From: Saccharothrix obliqua
GTDB taxonomy: Bacteria > Actinomycetota > Actinomycetes > Mycobacteriales > Pseudonocardiaceae
Direction: 5' to 3'
Assembly: GCF_019375475.1 (NCBI RefSeq)
Contig: NZ_JAHXGQ010000002.1
Location: 186,001-250,000, forward strand
DNA length: 64,000 nt
In this document: piece by piece, positions 19,519-28,421 of the stretch
How positions within the stretch are numbered: position 1 is the first letter of the stretch
Layout of the letters: each line of letters begins with the position of its first letter
Made by a program: the position numbers and the translations under genes
The notes under the pieces: generated by a model
Told to the model about the DNA's origin: nothing
Database searches by the model: none
What the model saw: the letters and a program-made list of their open reading frames with translations, nothing else

Positions 19519-21690
19519 TCATAGGTTCGCCCGCGGCTCGTGGCCGGTGCCCGGCCGGGCGTCGAGCGCGTCGAGCTGCCGCTGGATCCGCTCGGCGTCG
19601 GCATCACGCCCCTGCTCCCGGCACGACTCCAACGCCTGCTGCCACGTCGCACGCGCGAGGTCGGGCCGGTCGAGGGCGACGTGGGTGTGGCCGAGGTGGT
19701 CGAGGGTGTCGGCGCAGTAGTAGGTGTCGCCGATGGCTCGGTACAGCGCGAGCGCCTGGTGGTAGTGGTGGACGGCCCGGTCGTGGTGGCCGTCGTGGTG
19801 CTCGATGTAGCCGAGGCTGTCCAGCGTGGCGGCCTCGCCGTCGGGGTTGTGGTGCAGCCGGTGGAGGGCCAACGCGGCTTCGCAGTGCTCACGTGCCGCG
19901 TCGTAGCTGCCCGCGCGGGCCGAGTACCAGCCCACCAGGTTGAGCGCGTCGGCTTCCCACGCGGGGTCGTCCCGGGCGCGGTAGAGGTCCAGGGACCGCC
20001 GCGCGTGGTCGAGCGCCCGGTGGTCGTCGCCCCGCACCTCCCACGCGGCCGCGAGGTCGAGGTGCGCGTGTGCCTGCTGCTCGGTGTCGTCGTGGTGCTC
20101 GGCCAGGACGAGGGCCCGGTGCAGGTGCTCGGTCGCCTCCTCGTGCCTGCCCAGGCGGTTGTGCGCGCCGCCGAGGAAGCGCAGGGTGCGGACGCGGGTC
20201 GTGGGGTCGGGCAGGTGCTCGGCGGCGTCCAGCGCCACCCGCCACACGGCCAGGTCGTCGTGGAGGTGCCCGCACCGCTGGTGGAAGACGGTCAGCGCCC
20301 AGGCCAGGTGCCACGCCCCGGCGTGCCGGTGCTCGGCGGCGGCGGTGCGCTGGGCGGCGAGCAGGTGGGCGTGCTCGCCGCCCAGCCAGGCCAGCGCCGC
20401 CGGTTGGTCGGGCAGCGGGTGCGGTCGCACGCCGGGCGCGGGCGGATCCGCCGCGAGCACCGCGGCGTGCGGCGCCAGCAGGCCCTGCGCGCCGCGGGCG
20501 GTGTGCAGGTAGAAGTCGACCACCCGCGCCAGCGCCGCCGACCGCGTCGCCGGGGGCAGGTCGTCGGCGAGCGTGGTGGCGTAGGCGCGGACCAGGTCGT
20601 GCATGGCGTAACGCCCGCCGGGGCGGCGCTCGACCAGCGAGGCGTCCGCCAGCACGCGCAGCACCCGGTGTGCTTCCGCCACCGGCCGCCCGAGGAGGCA
20701 CACCGCCGCGGGGAAGCCCGTGTCCGGGCCGGGCGCGATGGCGAGCAACGTGAACGCGGCGCGCTGCGCCGGCGTCAGGCCGCGCAGCGACCAGGACAGC
20801 ACGGCCCGGAGGCTCGCGGCGGGGTCCTCGTCGTCCAGCACGTCGAGGCCGAGGTCGCGCAGTTCGGCGGCGACCTCGGCCAGCGGGAGGTGCGGGCGGG
20901 TCGCGGCGTGGCGGGCGGTGATCGCGAGCGCGAGGGGGTGCCGCCCGCACAGCTCGACCAGTTCCCGGACGGCGTCGGATTCGGTGGCCACCCGCCCGCC
21001 GCCGAGGCGCTCGACCAGCAGGGCGCGTGCCTCGGCGTGGGAGAGCACGTCCAGGTGGAGGTGGCGTGCGCCGTACCGGTCGATCAGCGCGGCGAGCGTG
21101 CGGCGGCCCGTGGTCAGGACCGCGCAGGTCGGGGTGCCGGGCAGCAGCGGGGCGACCTGGTCGACGCCGGCGGCGTTGTCCAGCACGACCAGCACCCGCC
21201 TGCCCGCGAGCAGGCTGCGGTACAGCGCCGTCCGGGCGGCCAGGTCGGTGGGCACGCGGCCGGGGTCGACGCCGAGCGCGTCGAGGAAGCCGCGCACGGC
21301 GGTCGCGGGGTGCAGGGGCTCGCTGTCCGGGCTGAACCCGCGCAGGTCGACGAACAGCTGCCCGTCGGGGAACCGGTCGACGTGCCGGTGCGCCCAGTGC
21401 AGCGCCAGCCACGTCTTGCCGATCCCGCCCACCCCGGACAACGCCGAGATCACCACCGCGCCGCCCGAGGCCCGGTCCACGGCGGTGGTGAGGGCACCCA
21501 GTTCGTTCGCGCGGCCCACGAAGCCGGCCGGGGCCGGTGGGAGCTGCCGCGGCACCGGCCGGGGCTGCGCCGCGACGTGGAGGTGCACGCCGCCGGTCAC
21601 CACGCCCGCCTGCACCACCACGCCCGGCACCTGGTCGGCGACCACCTCGTTGCGCGCGTCGGCGGCAGGTGGCCGGTCGTGGCCCGTCAT
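19519..21690 (-). CDS. STAND NTPase (NB-ARC-TPR) with N-terminal amyloid-like motif
   Basis: 723 residues. Residues 24-39 read VVVQAGVVTGGVHLHV, a V-Q-x-G core followed by GGVHxH that resembles the RHIM-like bacterial amyloid signalling motif (BASS3 type) found at N termini of NLR-like proteins. The NB-ARC ATPase follows: FVGRANEL ~57-64, Walker A GVGGIGKT 86-93, Walker B RVLVVLDN ~165-172, then winged-helix with MHDLVRAYA. About six TPR units fill ~460-710 (for example ALDHARRSLDLYRARDD). No DNA-binding SARP domain is present, so it is not AfsR proper. ATG at 21690 with GGGAGG. It heads a two-gene operon; the role is probably signal sensing with oligomerisation. Confidence 0.9.
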   Translation of the reverse strand: MTGHDRPPAADARNEVVADQVPGVVVQAGVVTGGVHLHVAAQPRPVPRQLPPAPAGFVGRANELGALTTAVDRASGGAVVISALSGVGGIGKTWLALHWAHRHVDRFPDGQLFVDLRGFSPDSEPLHPATAVRGFLDALGVDPGRVPTDLAARTALYRSLLAGRRVLVVLDNAAGVDQVAPLLPGTPTCAVLTTGRRTLAALIDRYGARHLHLDVLSHAEARALLVERLGGGRVATESDAVRELVELCGRHPLALAITARHAATRPHLPLAEVAAELRDLGLDVLDDEDPAASLRAVLSWSLRGLTPAQRAAFTLLAIAPGPDTGFPAAVCLLGRPVAEAHRVLRVLADASLVERRPGGRYAMHDLVRAYATTLADDLPPATRSAALARVVDFYLHTARGAQGLLAPHAAVLAADPPAPGVRPHPLPDQPAALAWLGGEHAHLLAAQRTAAAEHRHAGAWHLAWALTVFHQRCGHLHDDLAVWRVALDAAEHLPDPTTRVRTLRFLGGAHNRLGRHEEATEHLHRALVLAEHHDDTEQQAHAHLDLAAAWEVRGDDHRALDHARRSLDLYRARDDPAWEADALNLVGWYSARAGSYDAAREHCEAALALHRLHHNPDGEAATLDSLGYIEHHDGHHDRAVHHYHQALALYRAIGDTYYCADTLDHLGHTHVALDRPDLARATWQQALESCREQGRDADAERIQRQLDALDARPGTGHEPRANL

Positions 21691-21790
21691 CGGCGCCTCC
21701 CGACCTCGTCCCGGACGGCTCCGAGGCTACGAGACCCGCCGCCGTCCCGACCCGAACCGGGCCGGCAACCACCCGCACGAGGCAACCGGG

Positions 21791-22249
21791 CTACTCGAAG
21801 GCCGCCACGTCCGCCAGGTCCACCGCCGCCGCGAACGCCTCCTCCGTCGCACCGTCGTCGCTGTCGTAGTCCACGGCGATCCGCCACCGGCCGGCGGACC
21901 GGCGGCTGAACACGTGGAACCGGCCGTGGAACACCTTGGGCTCGCCCGAGCGGACGGCGTCGATGCGGAAGAGGCCGCGCTCAGCGGCCACATCCGCGCC
22001 GACGAGCCGTTCGACGAAGCGGAACCGGATGTCGAGCGCTCCCCCGTCCGCCGCCACGCGGGCGAACCACTCGGTGGTCTGCCGGGCGTAGTCGGCGTGG
22101 CCCAGCACCTGGCCGATCACCCCGCCGGCGCGGATGAGGCCGGGTTCGTGCAGGTCGAGGAAGGCCGCGGCGTCCAGGTTCCGGTAGTGCCCGCGGAACG
22201 GTTCCCACACGTCGCGGTTGAGTTCCCGGAGCGCTCCGCTCACGGACAT
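21791..22249 (-). CDS. NTF2/SnoaL-like (DUF4440-type) protein
   Basis: A 152-residue cone-fold protein. The starting helix ALRELNRDVWEPFRGHYRNL is followed by DAAAFLDLHEPGLI and C-terminal strands (FHVFSRRSAGRWRIAVDYDSD), typical of DUF4440/SnoaL-like calcium-calmodulin association-like folds. The catalytic role, if any, cannot be assigned. It is 100 bp upstream of the STAND gene on the same strand. Confidence 0.75.
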   Translation of the reverse strand: MSVSGALRELNRDVWEPFRGHYRNLDAAAFLDLHEPGLIRAGGVIGQVLGHADYARQTTEWFARVAADGGALDIRFRFVERLVGADVAAERGLFRIDAVRSGEPKVFHGRFHVFSRRSAGRWRIAVDYDSDDGATEEAFAAAVDLADVAAFE

Positions 22250-22379
22250 GGTCGAGTCGTCTCCATCTCGCGGAGCGTACTCGCGCGCACCCCACCGGGT
22301 AACCGGTTTACCGGGCTACCGTCCACAAAGGACTTCACGCGCTCCGCCAACGAGGTTGCCGCTTCCGCCGGCGCCCCCG

Positions 22380-22545
22380 CCCAACGCGGCTGCCGCACCC
22401 CGCCCCCGCATGACCGCGGACTCCACCGGTGCGGCTCCCGCCTCGCCCACGCGACCGCCGCACCACCGCCGCCCCTACCCAACGCGGCTGCCACACCCCC
22501 CCGCATGACCGCATGACCGCGGACTCCACCGGCGCGGCTCCCGCG
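22380..22545. repeat. Two imperfect direct repeats in an intergenic GC-rich tract
   Basis: About 60 bp starting CCAACGCGGCTGCC and ending CACCGG(T/C)GCGGCTCCCGC occurs at about 22380-22441 and again at about 22478-22545 (period about 97-104 bp). The second copy has GCATGACC doubled. No gene is visible in 22250-22554; the short ORFs here are repeat artefacts. Confidence 0.6.
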
Positions 22546-22554
22546 GTCCGGCCC

Positions 22555-23016
22555 TCAGTCGGCTGCTACCACCAGGGCCTGCGGCGCGGCCTGCTTGATC
22601 CTGGTGCGCAACCACTTCACCTGGATCGCGGTCTCCCCCTCCCACCGGCGCACCACGGCGAAAAGCCCGGCATCCCGCAGCCCCTGCGCGGCCTGGCCCA
22701 CGACGGTCCAGCACAGCTCGCACTCGGTCGCCATCAGGTACAGGTCGTGCAGGTCGCGCACCAGGCCCAGCCCACCGGTGCGGGTGCCGCGGAACAGCTC
22801 GGAGTGCAGCCGCTCCGGCTCGTCGGGCGCGTCCTCGGCGTAACGGCGCGCGAACGGTTCCAGGTCGCGGGCGTGCCGGTCGCACCGCCGCGCCTGCCGG
22901 GCGCACTGCTCGGCCACGTCCGGCTCGTCGCCGTGGGCCGCGCCGACCTCGCGGAACGCGTCGCCGAGGGTGAGCTGCGCGCGGTGCAGCAGCCCGAGGT
23001 AGTGGGCGAGGTGCAC
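22555..23016 (-). CDS. Small helical partner of the molybdopterin oxidoreductase
   Basis: A 153-residue, almost entirely helical protein rich in His/Glu/Cys (MHLAHYLGLLHRAQ, DVAEQCARQARRCDRHAR, LMATECELCWTVVGQAA). The spacing of helices is reminiscent of ferritin-like or four-helix carriers, but no complete di-iron motif can be confirmed. GTG at 23016 lies 3 bp after the oxidoreductase stop, so the genes are coupled. Probable accessory, electron-transfer or maturation subunit; not otherwise recognised. Confidence 0.75.
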   Translation of the reverse strand: MHLAHYLGLLHRAQLTLGDAFREVGAAHGDEPDVAEQCARQARRCDRHARDLEPFARRYAEDAPDEPERLHSELFRGTRTGGLGLVRDLHDLYLMATECELCWTVVGQAAQGLRDAGLFAVVRRWEGETAIQVKWLRTRIKQAAPQALVVAAD

Positions 23017-23019
23017 GCC

Positions 23020-25311
23020 TCAGCCCTCCTTCACCACGGCGACCGCGGTCGCCTTGTACAGCGGTTGCTTGGACACCGGGTCCCACCTGGTGGCGACCAG
23101 CTCGTTGGCCGCCCGGCCGGCGTCGGCCACCGGCCCGGCCGCGTCGAGGTCCCAGTACCCGTAGTGGAACGGCACGAACACCACGCCACGCCGCGTGCCG
23201 CCGACGCGGGCCGGCAGGCGCAGCTCGCCCCGCGCGGAGCGCACCAGCACGGGGTCGCCGTCCGCGATGCCCAGTTCCCGCGCGTCGTCGGGGTGCAGCT
23301 GCACCCACGGCTCCGGCGCGGCGGCCTGGAGTTCCGGCGCACGCGCGGTCTTCGTCCTGGTGTGGAACTGGTAGAGGGTGCGGCCGGTGGTCAGCACCAG
23401 CGGGTACTCGTCGGTGGGCGTCTCGGCGCCCGGTTCGTACGCCACCGCGTGCAGGAACGCCCGCCCCGCCGGGTTCTTCGCCCGGTACTCCTCCGCGCCG
23501 AACTCCGCTCCGGTGGCGAGGTCGTGGCCGTACGACTCGCAGTAGTCCGGGTCGGTGTTGAACCGCTCGGCGTACAGCCGCTCGCCACCCCACTGCACGC
23601 CGCTGCCGCTGCGCAGGTCCGCGTACCCGATGCCGGTGTAGTCGCACGGCCGCCCGCGTGAGCACTCCTGCCACGCCGCGTAGGCGGATTCGGCGTCGTG
23701 CCAGCGGATCAACGGGTCGCCGTGGCGGTCGCGGAAGTCCATGCGGCGGGCGTAGTCCAGGAAGATGTCCAGGTCCGGGCGCGCCTCGCCGGGTGGTTCC
23801 ACGGCCTTGTCGGACAGGTGGACGGTGCGGTCGGCGTTGGTGAACGTGCCGGTCTTCTCGCCCCACGCGGCGGCGGGCAGCACCACGTCGGCCAGCCGGG
23901 CGGTCTCGGTGAGGAAGATGTCCTGCACCACCACGAACAGCTCCTCGCGGCTGAGGACGCGGCGGATCCGCGCCAGCTCCGGCAACGACACGGCCGGGTT
24001 CGTCGCGGAGATCCACAGCAGTTCGACGGACCCCTGCTCGGCGTACCGGAAGACCTGCATGGCGTGCGTGGGCGGCGACCAGTGCGGGATGACGGCCTCG
24101 TCCACCCGCCACAGCTCGGCCAGTTCCCGGATGTGCTCGGGGTTGTCCCAGTTGCGCATACCGGGCAGGTCGCCGTCCGCGCCCGTCTCGCGGGTGTTCT
24201 GCGCGGTCGGCTGGCCGTTCATCTGGCACAGCCCCGCACCCGGCCGCCCGATCATGCCGCGCAGCAGGTGCAGGTTGTTCACCTGGCACGCCGCCGCCGT
24301 GGCCTGGTTCGACTGGTAGAAGCCCTGGAGGACGGTGGAGAACAGCCGGTCGGCCGTGCCGACGAGTTCCGCCGCCTCCTCGACCCGGGCGGCGGGCACG
24401 CCGCACACGTCCGCCACGTGCGCGCTGGTGTACGGCTCGACGGTCGCCCGCAACGCCTCGAACCCCAGGGTCCGCCGCCGCACGAAGTCCTCGTCCACCC
24501 GACCCCGCGCGATCACCTCCCGCAGCAACCCGTTGAGCAGCGCCACGTTCGTGCCCGGCCGCACCGCCAGGTGCACGTCGGCCTCCGCCGTCACGGGGGT
24601 GTCGCGCGGGTCCACCGCGAGCATCGCCGGCGCGTCGTGACCACGTCGGCGGTCCAGCACGCGGCTCCACAGCACGGCCTGCGTCTCGGCGGCGTTGTGG
24701 CCCCACAGGGCGATCGCGTCGCAGTGGTCGACGTCGGTGTACGAGCCGGGCTGCCCGTCGGTGCCGAAGCTCGCCTTCAGCGCCGCGGCGGCCGTGGCCG
24801 TGCACAGCCTGGTGTTGCCGTCCATGTGCGGTGTGCCGATCCCGGCCTTCCCGATCACGGACAGGGTGTAATACTCCTCCAGGAACAGCTGCCCGCTGGT
24901 GTGAAACCCGAACCGGCCCCAGCCGCCGGGTTTCGCCAGCAGCTCGCGCGAGCGGGCCGTGATCCGGTCCATGGCCTCGTCCCACGTGGCTTCGACGAGC
25001 CGCGAACCCTCGCGCACCAGTGGCCGGGTGAGCCGATCGGGACTCGCGTTCGCCTGCCAGCCGTACACGTCCTTGGGGTCGAGCCGGCCCCGGTTGACCC
25101 GGTCCTCCGCCCGTCCGCGCACGCCCACCAGGCGACCGTCCCGCACGCCGAGGTCCAGCGCGTCGCCGTCGGAGTGCAGCACCGACGCCGTCCGCACCCA
25201 TTTGTCCGGGATGTCCACCAAGTGCTGATCGACGCGCACCGGCCACTCCTCACCGGGCCCGTACGGCGCGCGCTCGCCCCACGGGTCGGTCACCGCATCG
25301 CGTTCGGCCAT
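23020..25311 (-). CDS. Molybdopterin oxidoreductase lacking the N-terminal Fe-S site
   Basis: 763 residues of the DMSO-reductase superfamily, nearest in layout to assimilatory nitrate reductase/formate dehydrogenase. The Mo-ligand region GNTRLCTATAAA keeps Cys170, and the pterin-contact blocks LWGHNAAETQAVLW, LWISATNPAVSLP, VVLPAAAWGEKTGTFTNADR and the C-terminal molybdopterin-binding domain are present. The usual N-terminal CxxC...C[4Fe-4S] block is replaced: where CP(x)GC is expected there is RTASVLHSDGDALDLGV, and the GRLCPKG motif is GRLDPKD. No Tat signal, so cytosolic. Start at 25311 lacks a clear RBS; GTG at residue 7 is an alternative. Substrate unknown. Confidence 0.9.
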   Translation of the reverse strand: MAERDAVTDPWGERAPYGPGEEWPVRVDQHLVDIPDKWVRTASVLHSDGDALDLGVRDGRLVGVRGRAEDRVNRGRLDPKDVYGWQANASPDRLTRPLVREGSRLVEATWDEAMDRITARSRELLAKPGGWGRFGFHTSGQLFLEEYYTLSVIGKAGIGTPHMDGNTRLCTATAAAALKASFGTDGQPGSYTDVDHCDAIALWGHNAAETQAVLWSRVLDRRRGHDAPAMLAVDPRDTPVTAEADVHLAVRPGTNVALLNGLLREVIARGRVDEDFVRRRTLGFEALRATVEPYTSAHVADVCGVPAARVEEAAELVGTADRLFSTVLQGFYQSNQATAAACQVNNLHLLRGMIGRPGAGLCQMNGQPTAQNTRETGADGDLPGMRNWDNPEHIRELAELWRVDEAVIPHWSPPTHAMQVFRYAEQGSVELLWISATNPAVSLPELARIRRVLSREELFVVVQDIFLTETARLADVVLPAAAWGEKTGTFTNADRTVHLSDKAVEPPGEARPDLDIFLDYARRMDFRDRHGDPLIRWHDAESAYAAWQECSRGRPCDYTGIGYADLRSGSGVQWGGERLYAERFNTDPDYCESYGHDLATGAEFGAEEYRAKNPAGRAFLHAVAYEPGAETPTDEYPLVLTTGRTLYQFHTRTKTARAPELQAAAPEPWVQLHPDDARELGIADGDPVLVRSARGELRLPARVGGTRRGVVFVPFHYGYWDLDAAGPVADAGRAANELVATRWDPVSKQPLYKATAVAVVKEG

Positions 25312-25496
25312 ACGGGGTGGGTTTCCCCGTCACCGCGAGTTGACACCCGCCTGTACACGGAAACGACCACCCACGATCACCTTGGGCGTGTACGCATCCA
25401 AAGATGCGCGCGCCCCGTCACGCATTTGTGCCGGCGGGCGCATGTCACCGCGAAGGGCGGCGGTCGTCCGCCGCCCCGGAAGGAGGCACACCGCAC

Positions 25497-27008
25497 ATGT
25501 CCCCCTTGACCCGGCGAACCCTGATCGCCGGTGGCATCGCGAGCGCGGGCGTCACCGCGCTCTCGTCCGGCACGGCGACCGCCGCCGCCTACCCGTTCAC
25601 GCTCGGCGTCGCCTCCGGCGAACCCGCGCCGGACGGCTTCGTGCTCTGGACGCGCCTCGCGCCCAGCCCGCTCAACGCCGACGGCCTGGGCGGCATGTCC
25701 GCCGCGGACGTCCCGGTCGAGTGGCAGGTCGCCGACGACGAGCGGTTCGCACGGGTGGTGCGGTCCGGCTCGGTCACCACCACCCGCGCGTGGGCGCACA
25801 GCGCGCACGTCGAGGTGACCGGCCTCCAGCCGGGCCGCGACTACTTCTACCGGTTCCGCGCACAGGGCTTCATCTCACCCACCGGCCGCGCGGTCACCGC
25901 GCCCGCGCCCGGCACGTCGCCCGCGTTGACGATGCTGTTCACCTCGTGCTCGCACTACGAGGCGGGCTACTTCACCGCGTACCGCCGGATGGCGGAGGAG
26001 CACCCGCACCTGGTGCTGCACCTCGGCGACTACATCTACGAGGGCGCGGCGTCCACCACCAACGTCCGCAAGCACGCCCCGGCGGTCGAGATCTCCGGCC
26101 TGGCCGACTACCGCGTCCGGCACGCGCAGTACAAGACGGACCCGGATCTCCAGGCGGCACATGCCATCGCGCCGTGGCTACCAGTATGGGACGATCATGA
26201 AGTAGAGAACAACTACGCCAACCTGGTGCGCAACGACGGATCGCCCGCGGGCGACTTCCGCGCCCGTCGCGCCGCGGCCTACAAGGCGTACTACGAGCAC
26301 ATGCCGCTGCGGTCCGCGCAAATCCCGGTGGCGGAGAACATGCGGTTGTACCGGCGCGTCCGGTGGGGCGGCTTGGCCACGTTCCACATGCTCGACACCC
26401 GGCAGTACCGCGACGACCAGGCGTGCGGCGACGGCACCAAGGTCTGCCCGGAAGCCGACGACCCGAGTCGCACCCTCACCGGCGCCGCGCAGGAGGCGTG
26501 GTTGCTGGACGGGATGCGGCAGCGGCTCGGCACCTGGGACTTCCTCGGCCAGCAGGTGTTCTTCGCGCAACGGCTGGCGTCGGCGGACGGCGCGAAGTCC
26601 ATGGACTCGTGGGACGGCTACAGCGCCAACCGCGACCGCCTCCAGCGCGGCTGGGACGCCGCCGGGTTGAGGAACACCGTCGTGCTGACCGGCGACGTCC
26701 ACCGGTCGTGGGCGAGCAACCTGATGAACAACTACAAGACCCAGGACCGGATCGTCGGCACCGAACTGGTGACCACGTCGGTCACCTCGGGCGGGGACGG
26801 CAACGCGACCGAGAACGGCCTGTCCGACCTCAACCCGCACGTGAAGTTCTACAAGAACCTGCGCGGCTACGTCCGCACCGTCACCACACCGACGCAGGTC
26901 GCCGTCGACTTCCGCTTCGTGGACCGGGTGACCACGCGTGACTACCCGGTGAAGACCTTGCAGAGCTACGTCATCGAGGCGGGCAACCCCGGATTGCAGG
27001 CGCCGTGA
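25497..27008 (+). CDS. phoD: Alkaline phosphatase/phosphodiesterase PhoD, Tat-exported
   Basis: 503 residues. The N terminus MSPLTRRTLIAGG is a twin-arginine signal ending near ATAAA (residues 1-31). A PhoD N-terminal Ig-like domain (YPFTLGVASGEPAPDGFVLW) precedes the metallophosphatase with CSHYEAGYF, LHLGDYIYEG, WDDHEVENNY and VVLTGDVHRSW metal-ligand motifs. Extracellular hydrolysis of phosphomono- or diesters, including teichoic acids, to release phosphate. ATG at 25497 follows GGAAGGAGG. It overlaps the next gene by GTGA. No convincing PHO box was found in the 185-bp upstream gap, although the family is usually PhoP-controlled. Confidence 0.93.
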   Translation: MSPLTRRTLIAGGIASAGVTALSSGTATAAAYPFTLGVASGEPAPDGFVLWTRLAPSPLNADGLGGMSAADVPVEWQVADDERFARVVRSGSVTTTRAWAHSAHVEVTGLQPGRDYFYRFRAQGFISPTGRAVTAPAPGTSPALTMLFTSCSHYEAGYFTAYRRMAEEHPHLVLHLGDYIYEGAASTTNVRKHAPAVEISGLADYRVRHAQYKTDPDLQAAHAIAPWLPVWDDHEVENNYANLVRNDGSPAGDFRARRAAAYKAYYEHMPLRSAQIPVAENMRLYRRVRWGGLATFHMLDTRQYRDDQACGDGTKVCPEADDPSRTLTGAAQEAWLLDGMRQRLGTWDFLGQQVFFAQRLASADGAKSMDSWDGYSANRDRLQRGWDAAGLRNTVVLTGDVHRSWASNLMNNYKTQDRIVGTELVTTSVTSGGDGNATENGLSDLNPHVKFYKNLRGYVRTVTTPTQVAVDFRFVDRVTTRDYPVKTLQSYVIEAGNPGLQAP

Positions 27009-28198
27009 AAAAGGTCATCGCCACAACCGCGATCCTCGTGCTCCTGAGCGCCACACCCGCGGGCGCCGCACCGACATGGACAACGGTGAACTCCACCTCC
27101 ACCGGCGACCAGGACAACGCGGCCGTATCCGCCGTCCGCTCCGGTTACACGGCAGTGGTCTGGGAGGACGACCGGGACAACGCCGCTCCCGAAGACCCCC
27201 TGCACAGCGACATCTGGCTCCGCCTGTACCGCAACGGGGTCTCCCAGTACGAGAAGAAGTTGTCGGCGGGCGGCACCGGGAACTGGACGCACGTGCAGCC
27301 GGACGTGTCGCTCCACGACGACGGCAGCGCGGTCGTCGCGTGGTCGGAAGACCCGGACGGCAACGGCTACTACAACATCGCGGTCCGCGTGGTGCGCACC
27401 GACGGCACAGTGGCGGGCTCCGCGAGGGCGAACGCCGAGACGGGCGGACAGCAGAGCCGACCCGCGGTCGCGGCAGACCCGGATTCCGCGGGCTTCGCGG
27501 TGGCCTGGGAGGACAAGCAGTCCACCACCAACCCGACCGTGCGAGTAGCGGGATTCGCGTCCGTGACGTCGAAGACGTACGAAGTACAGGCGCACGCGAA
27601 CGGCGGCACGCACCAACGACCGGACGTGGCCATGGGCGCGGCGGGCAACGCGATCGTCGTCTGGGACGAGGACGCCGACGCCAACGGCGCGTTCAACATC
27701 AGCCGCAAGGTACTCACCCCCACGGGCAGCGTGAAGGTGGCACAGGACGTGGCGAACGCGGCGACCGACGGACAGCAACGCAACGCGTCGGTGGCAGCGA
27801 ACTTCAACGGCGACTTCGCCATAGCCTGGGAAACCAACCACACCGGCACACCGCAAACAGCAACCCGCTCGTTCAACGCCACCGCCACACCACAATCCGC
27901 AGTGGACACGACAACCCCCGGCACAGACCCGCAGATCGGCATCGACGACCAGCGATCGTCAGCAGTAGCAACCACAACCAACGCCGACATCCACGTGCAG
28001 GGCTTCAACCCGGACGGCACGACAACCGGCAGACTGGCCCGACAACCCACGGTCCAGACCGCGATCGGCAAGCAGGACGAGCCCGCACTAGGCGTAGACG
28101 CGTGGGGCTTGATCACCGTCGTGTACACCGACGACAACGACGGCAACAATTTCGACCAGATCTACCTGGGCACCGGCTGGCAGAACACTTCCTGGTAA
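27005..28198 (+). CDS. Secreted beta-propeller-like protein coupled to phoD
   Basis: 397 residues with a classical Sec signal (MKKVIATTAILVLLSATPAGA, cleavage near 21). The mature part consists of about five repeats of the form A-V-V-W-x-(E/D)-D-x-D-x-N (TAVVWEDDRDN, AVVAWSEDPDGNGYYNI, FAVAWEDKQS, AIVVWDEDADANGAFNI, FAIAWETNH), each followed by a VxRxxxTDG-like strand; this is a bladed or Ca-binding propeller layout. GTG overlaps the PhoD stop, so the two are translationally coupled. It may be a surface phosphate-ester or polymer-binding partner of PhoD; function is inference. Confidence 0.85.
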   Translation: MKKVIATTAILVLLSATPAGAAPTWTTVNSTSTGDQDNAAVSAVRSGYTAVVWEDDRDNAAPEDPLHSDIWLRLYRNGVSQYEKKLSAGGTGNWTHVQPDVSLHDDGSAVVAWSEDPDGNGYYNIAVRVVRTDGTVAGSARANAETGGQQSRPAVAADPDSAGFAVAWEDKQSTTNPTVRVAGFASVTSKTYEVQAHANGGTHQRPDVAMGAAGNAIVVWDEDADANGAFNISRKVLTPTGSVKVAQDVANAATDGQQRNASVAANFNGDFAIAWETNHTGTPQTATRSFNATATPQSAVDTTTPGTDPQIGIDDQRSSAVATTTNADIHVQGFNPDGTTTGRLARQPTVQTAIGKQDEPALGVDAWGLITVVYTDDNDGNNFDQIYLGTGWQNTSW

Positions 28199-28268
28199 AC
28201 CTGGTTGCCCCACCACAGTGCACCCCCGTCGTGTTCTCCCCGTATGGCCTGCGCGCCAGCGAACCGCG

Positions 28269-28317
28269 CTCGTTCCCTGGGCGCAAACACGCTTTTCGTT
28301 TGCGCCCAGGGAACGAG
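28269..28317. terminator. Perfect 20-bp hairpin between convergent propeller and pstB genes
   Basis: Arms 28269-28288 and 28298-28317 are exact reverse complements (CTCGTTCCCTGGGCGCAAAC on the left) with the 9-base loop ACGCTTTTC. A smaller stem CTTGGC/GCCAAG lies at 28375-28391. This is likely the bidirectional terminator for the converging transcripts in the 223-bp gap. Confidence 0.8.
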
Positions 28318-28421
28318 TGTGGTTGTCTTGACCAGGTCATGCGGGGAGAGCACGACGGCGCTTTGACAGTTCTCCTTGGCGGTCTGCCAAGCGGCGAGCG
28401 TCGCTTTTAAAACCCCCGGAC

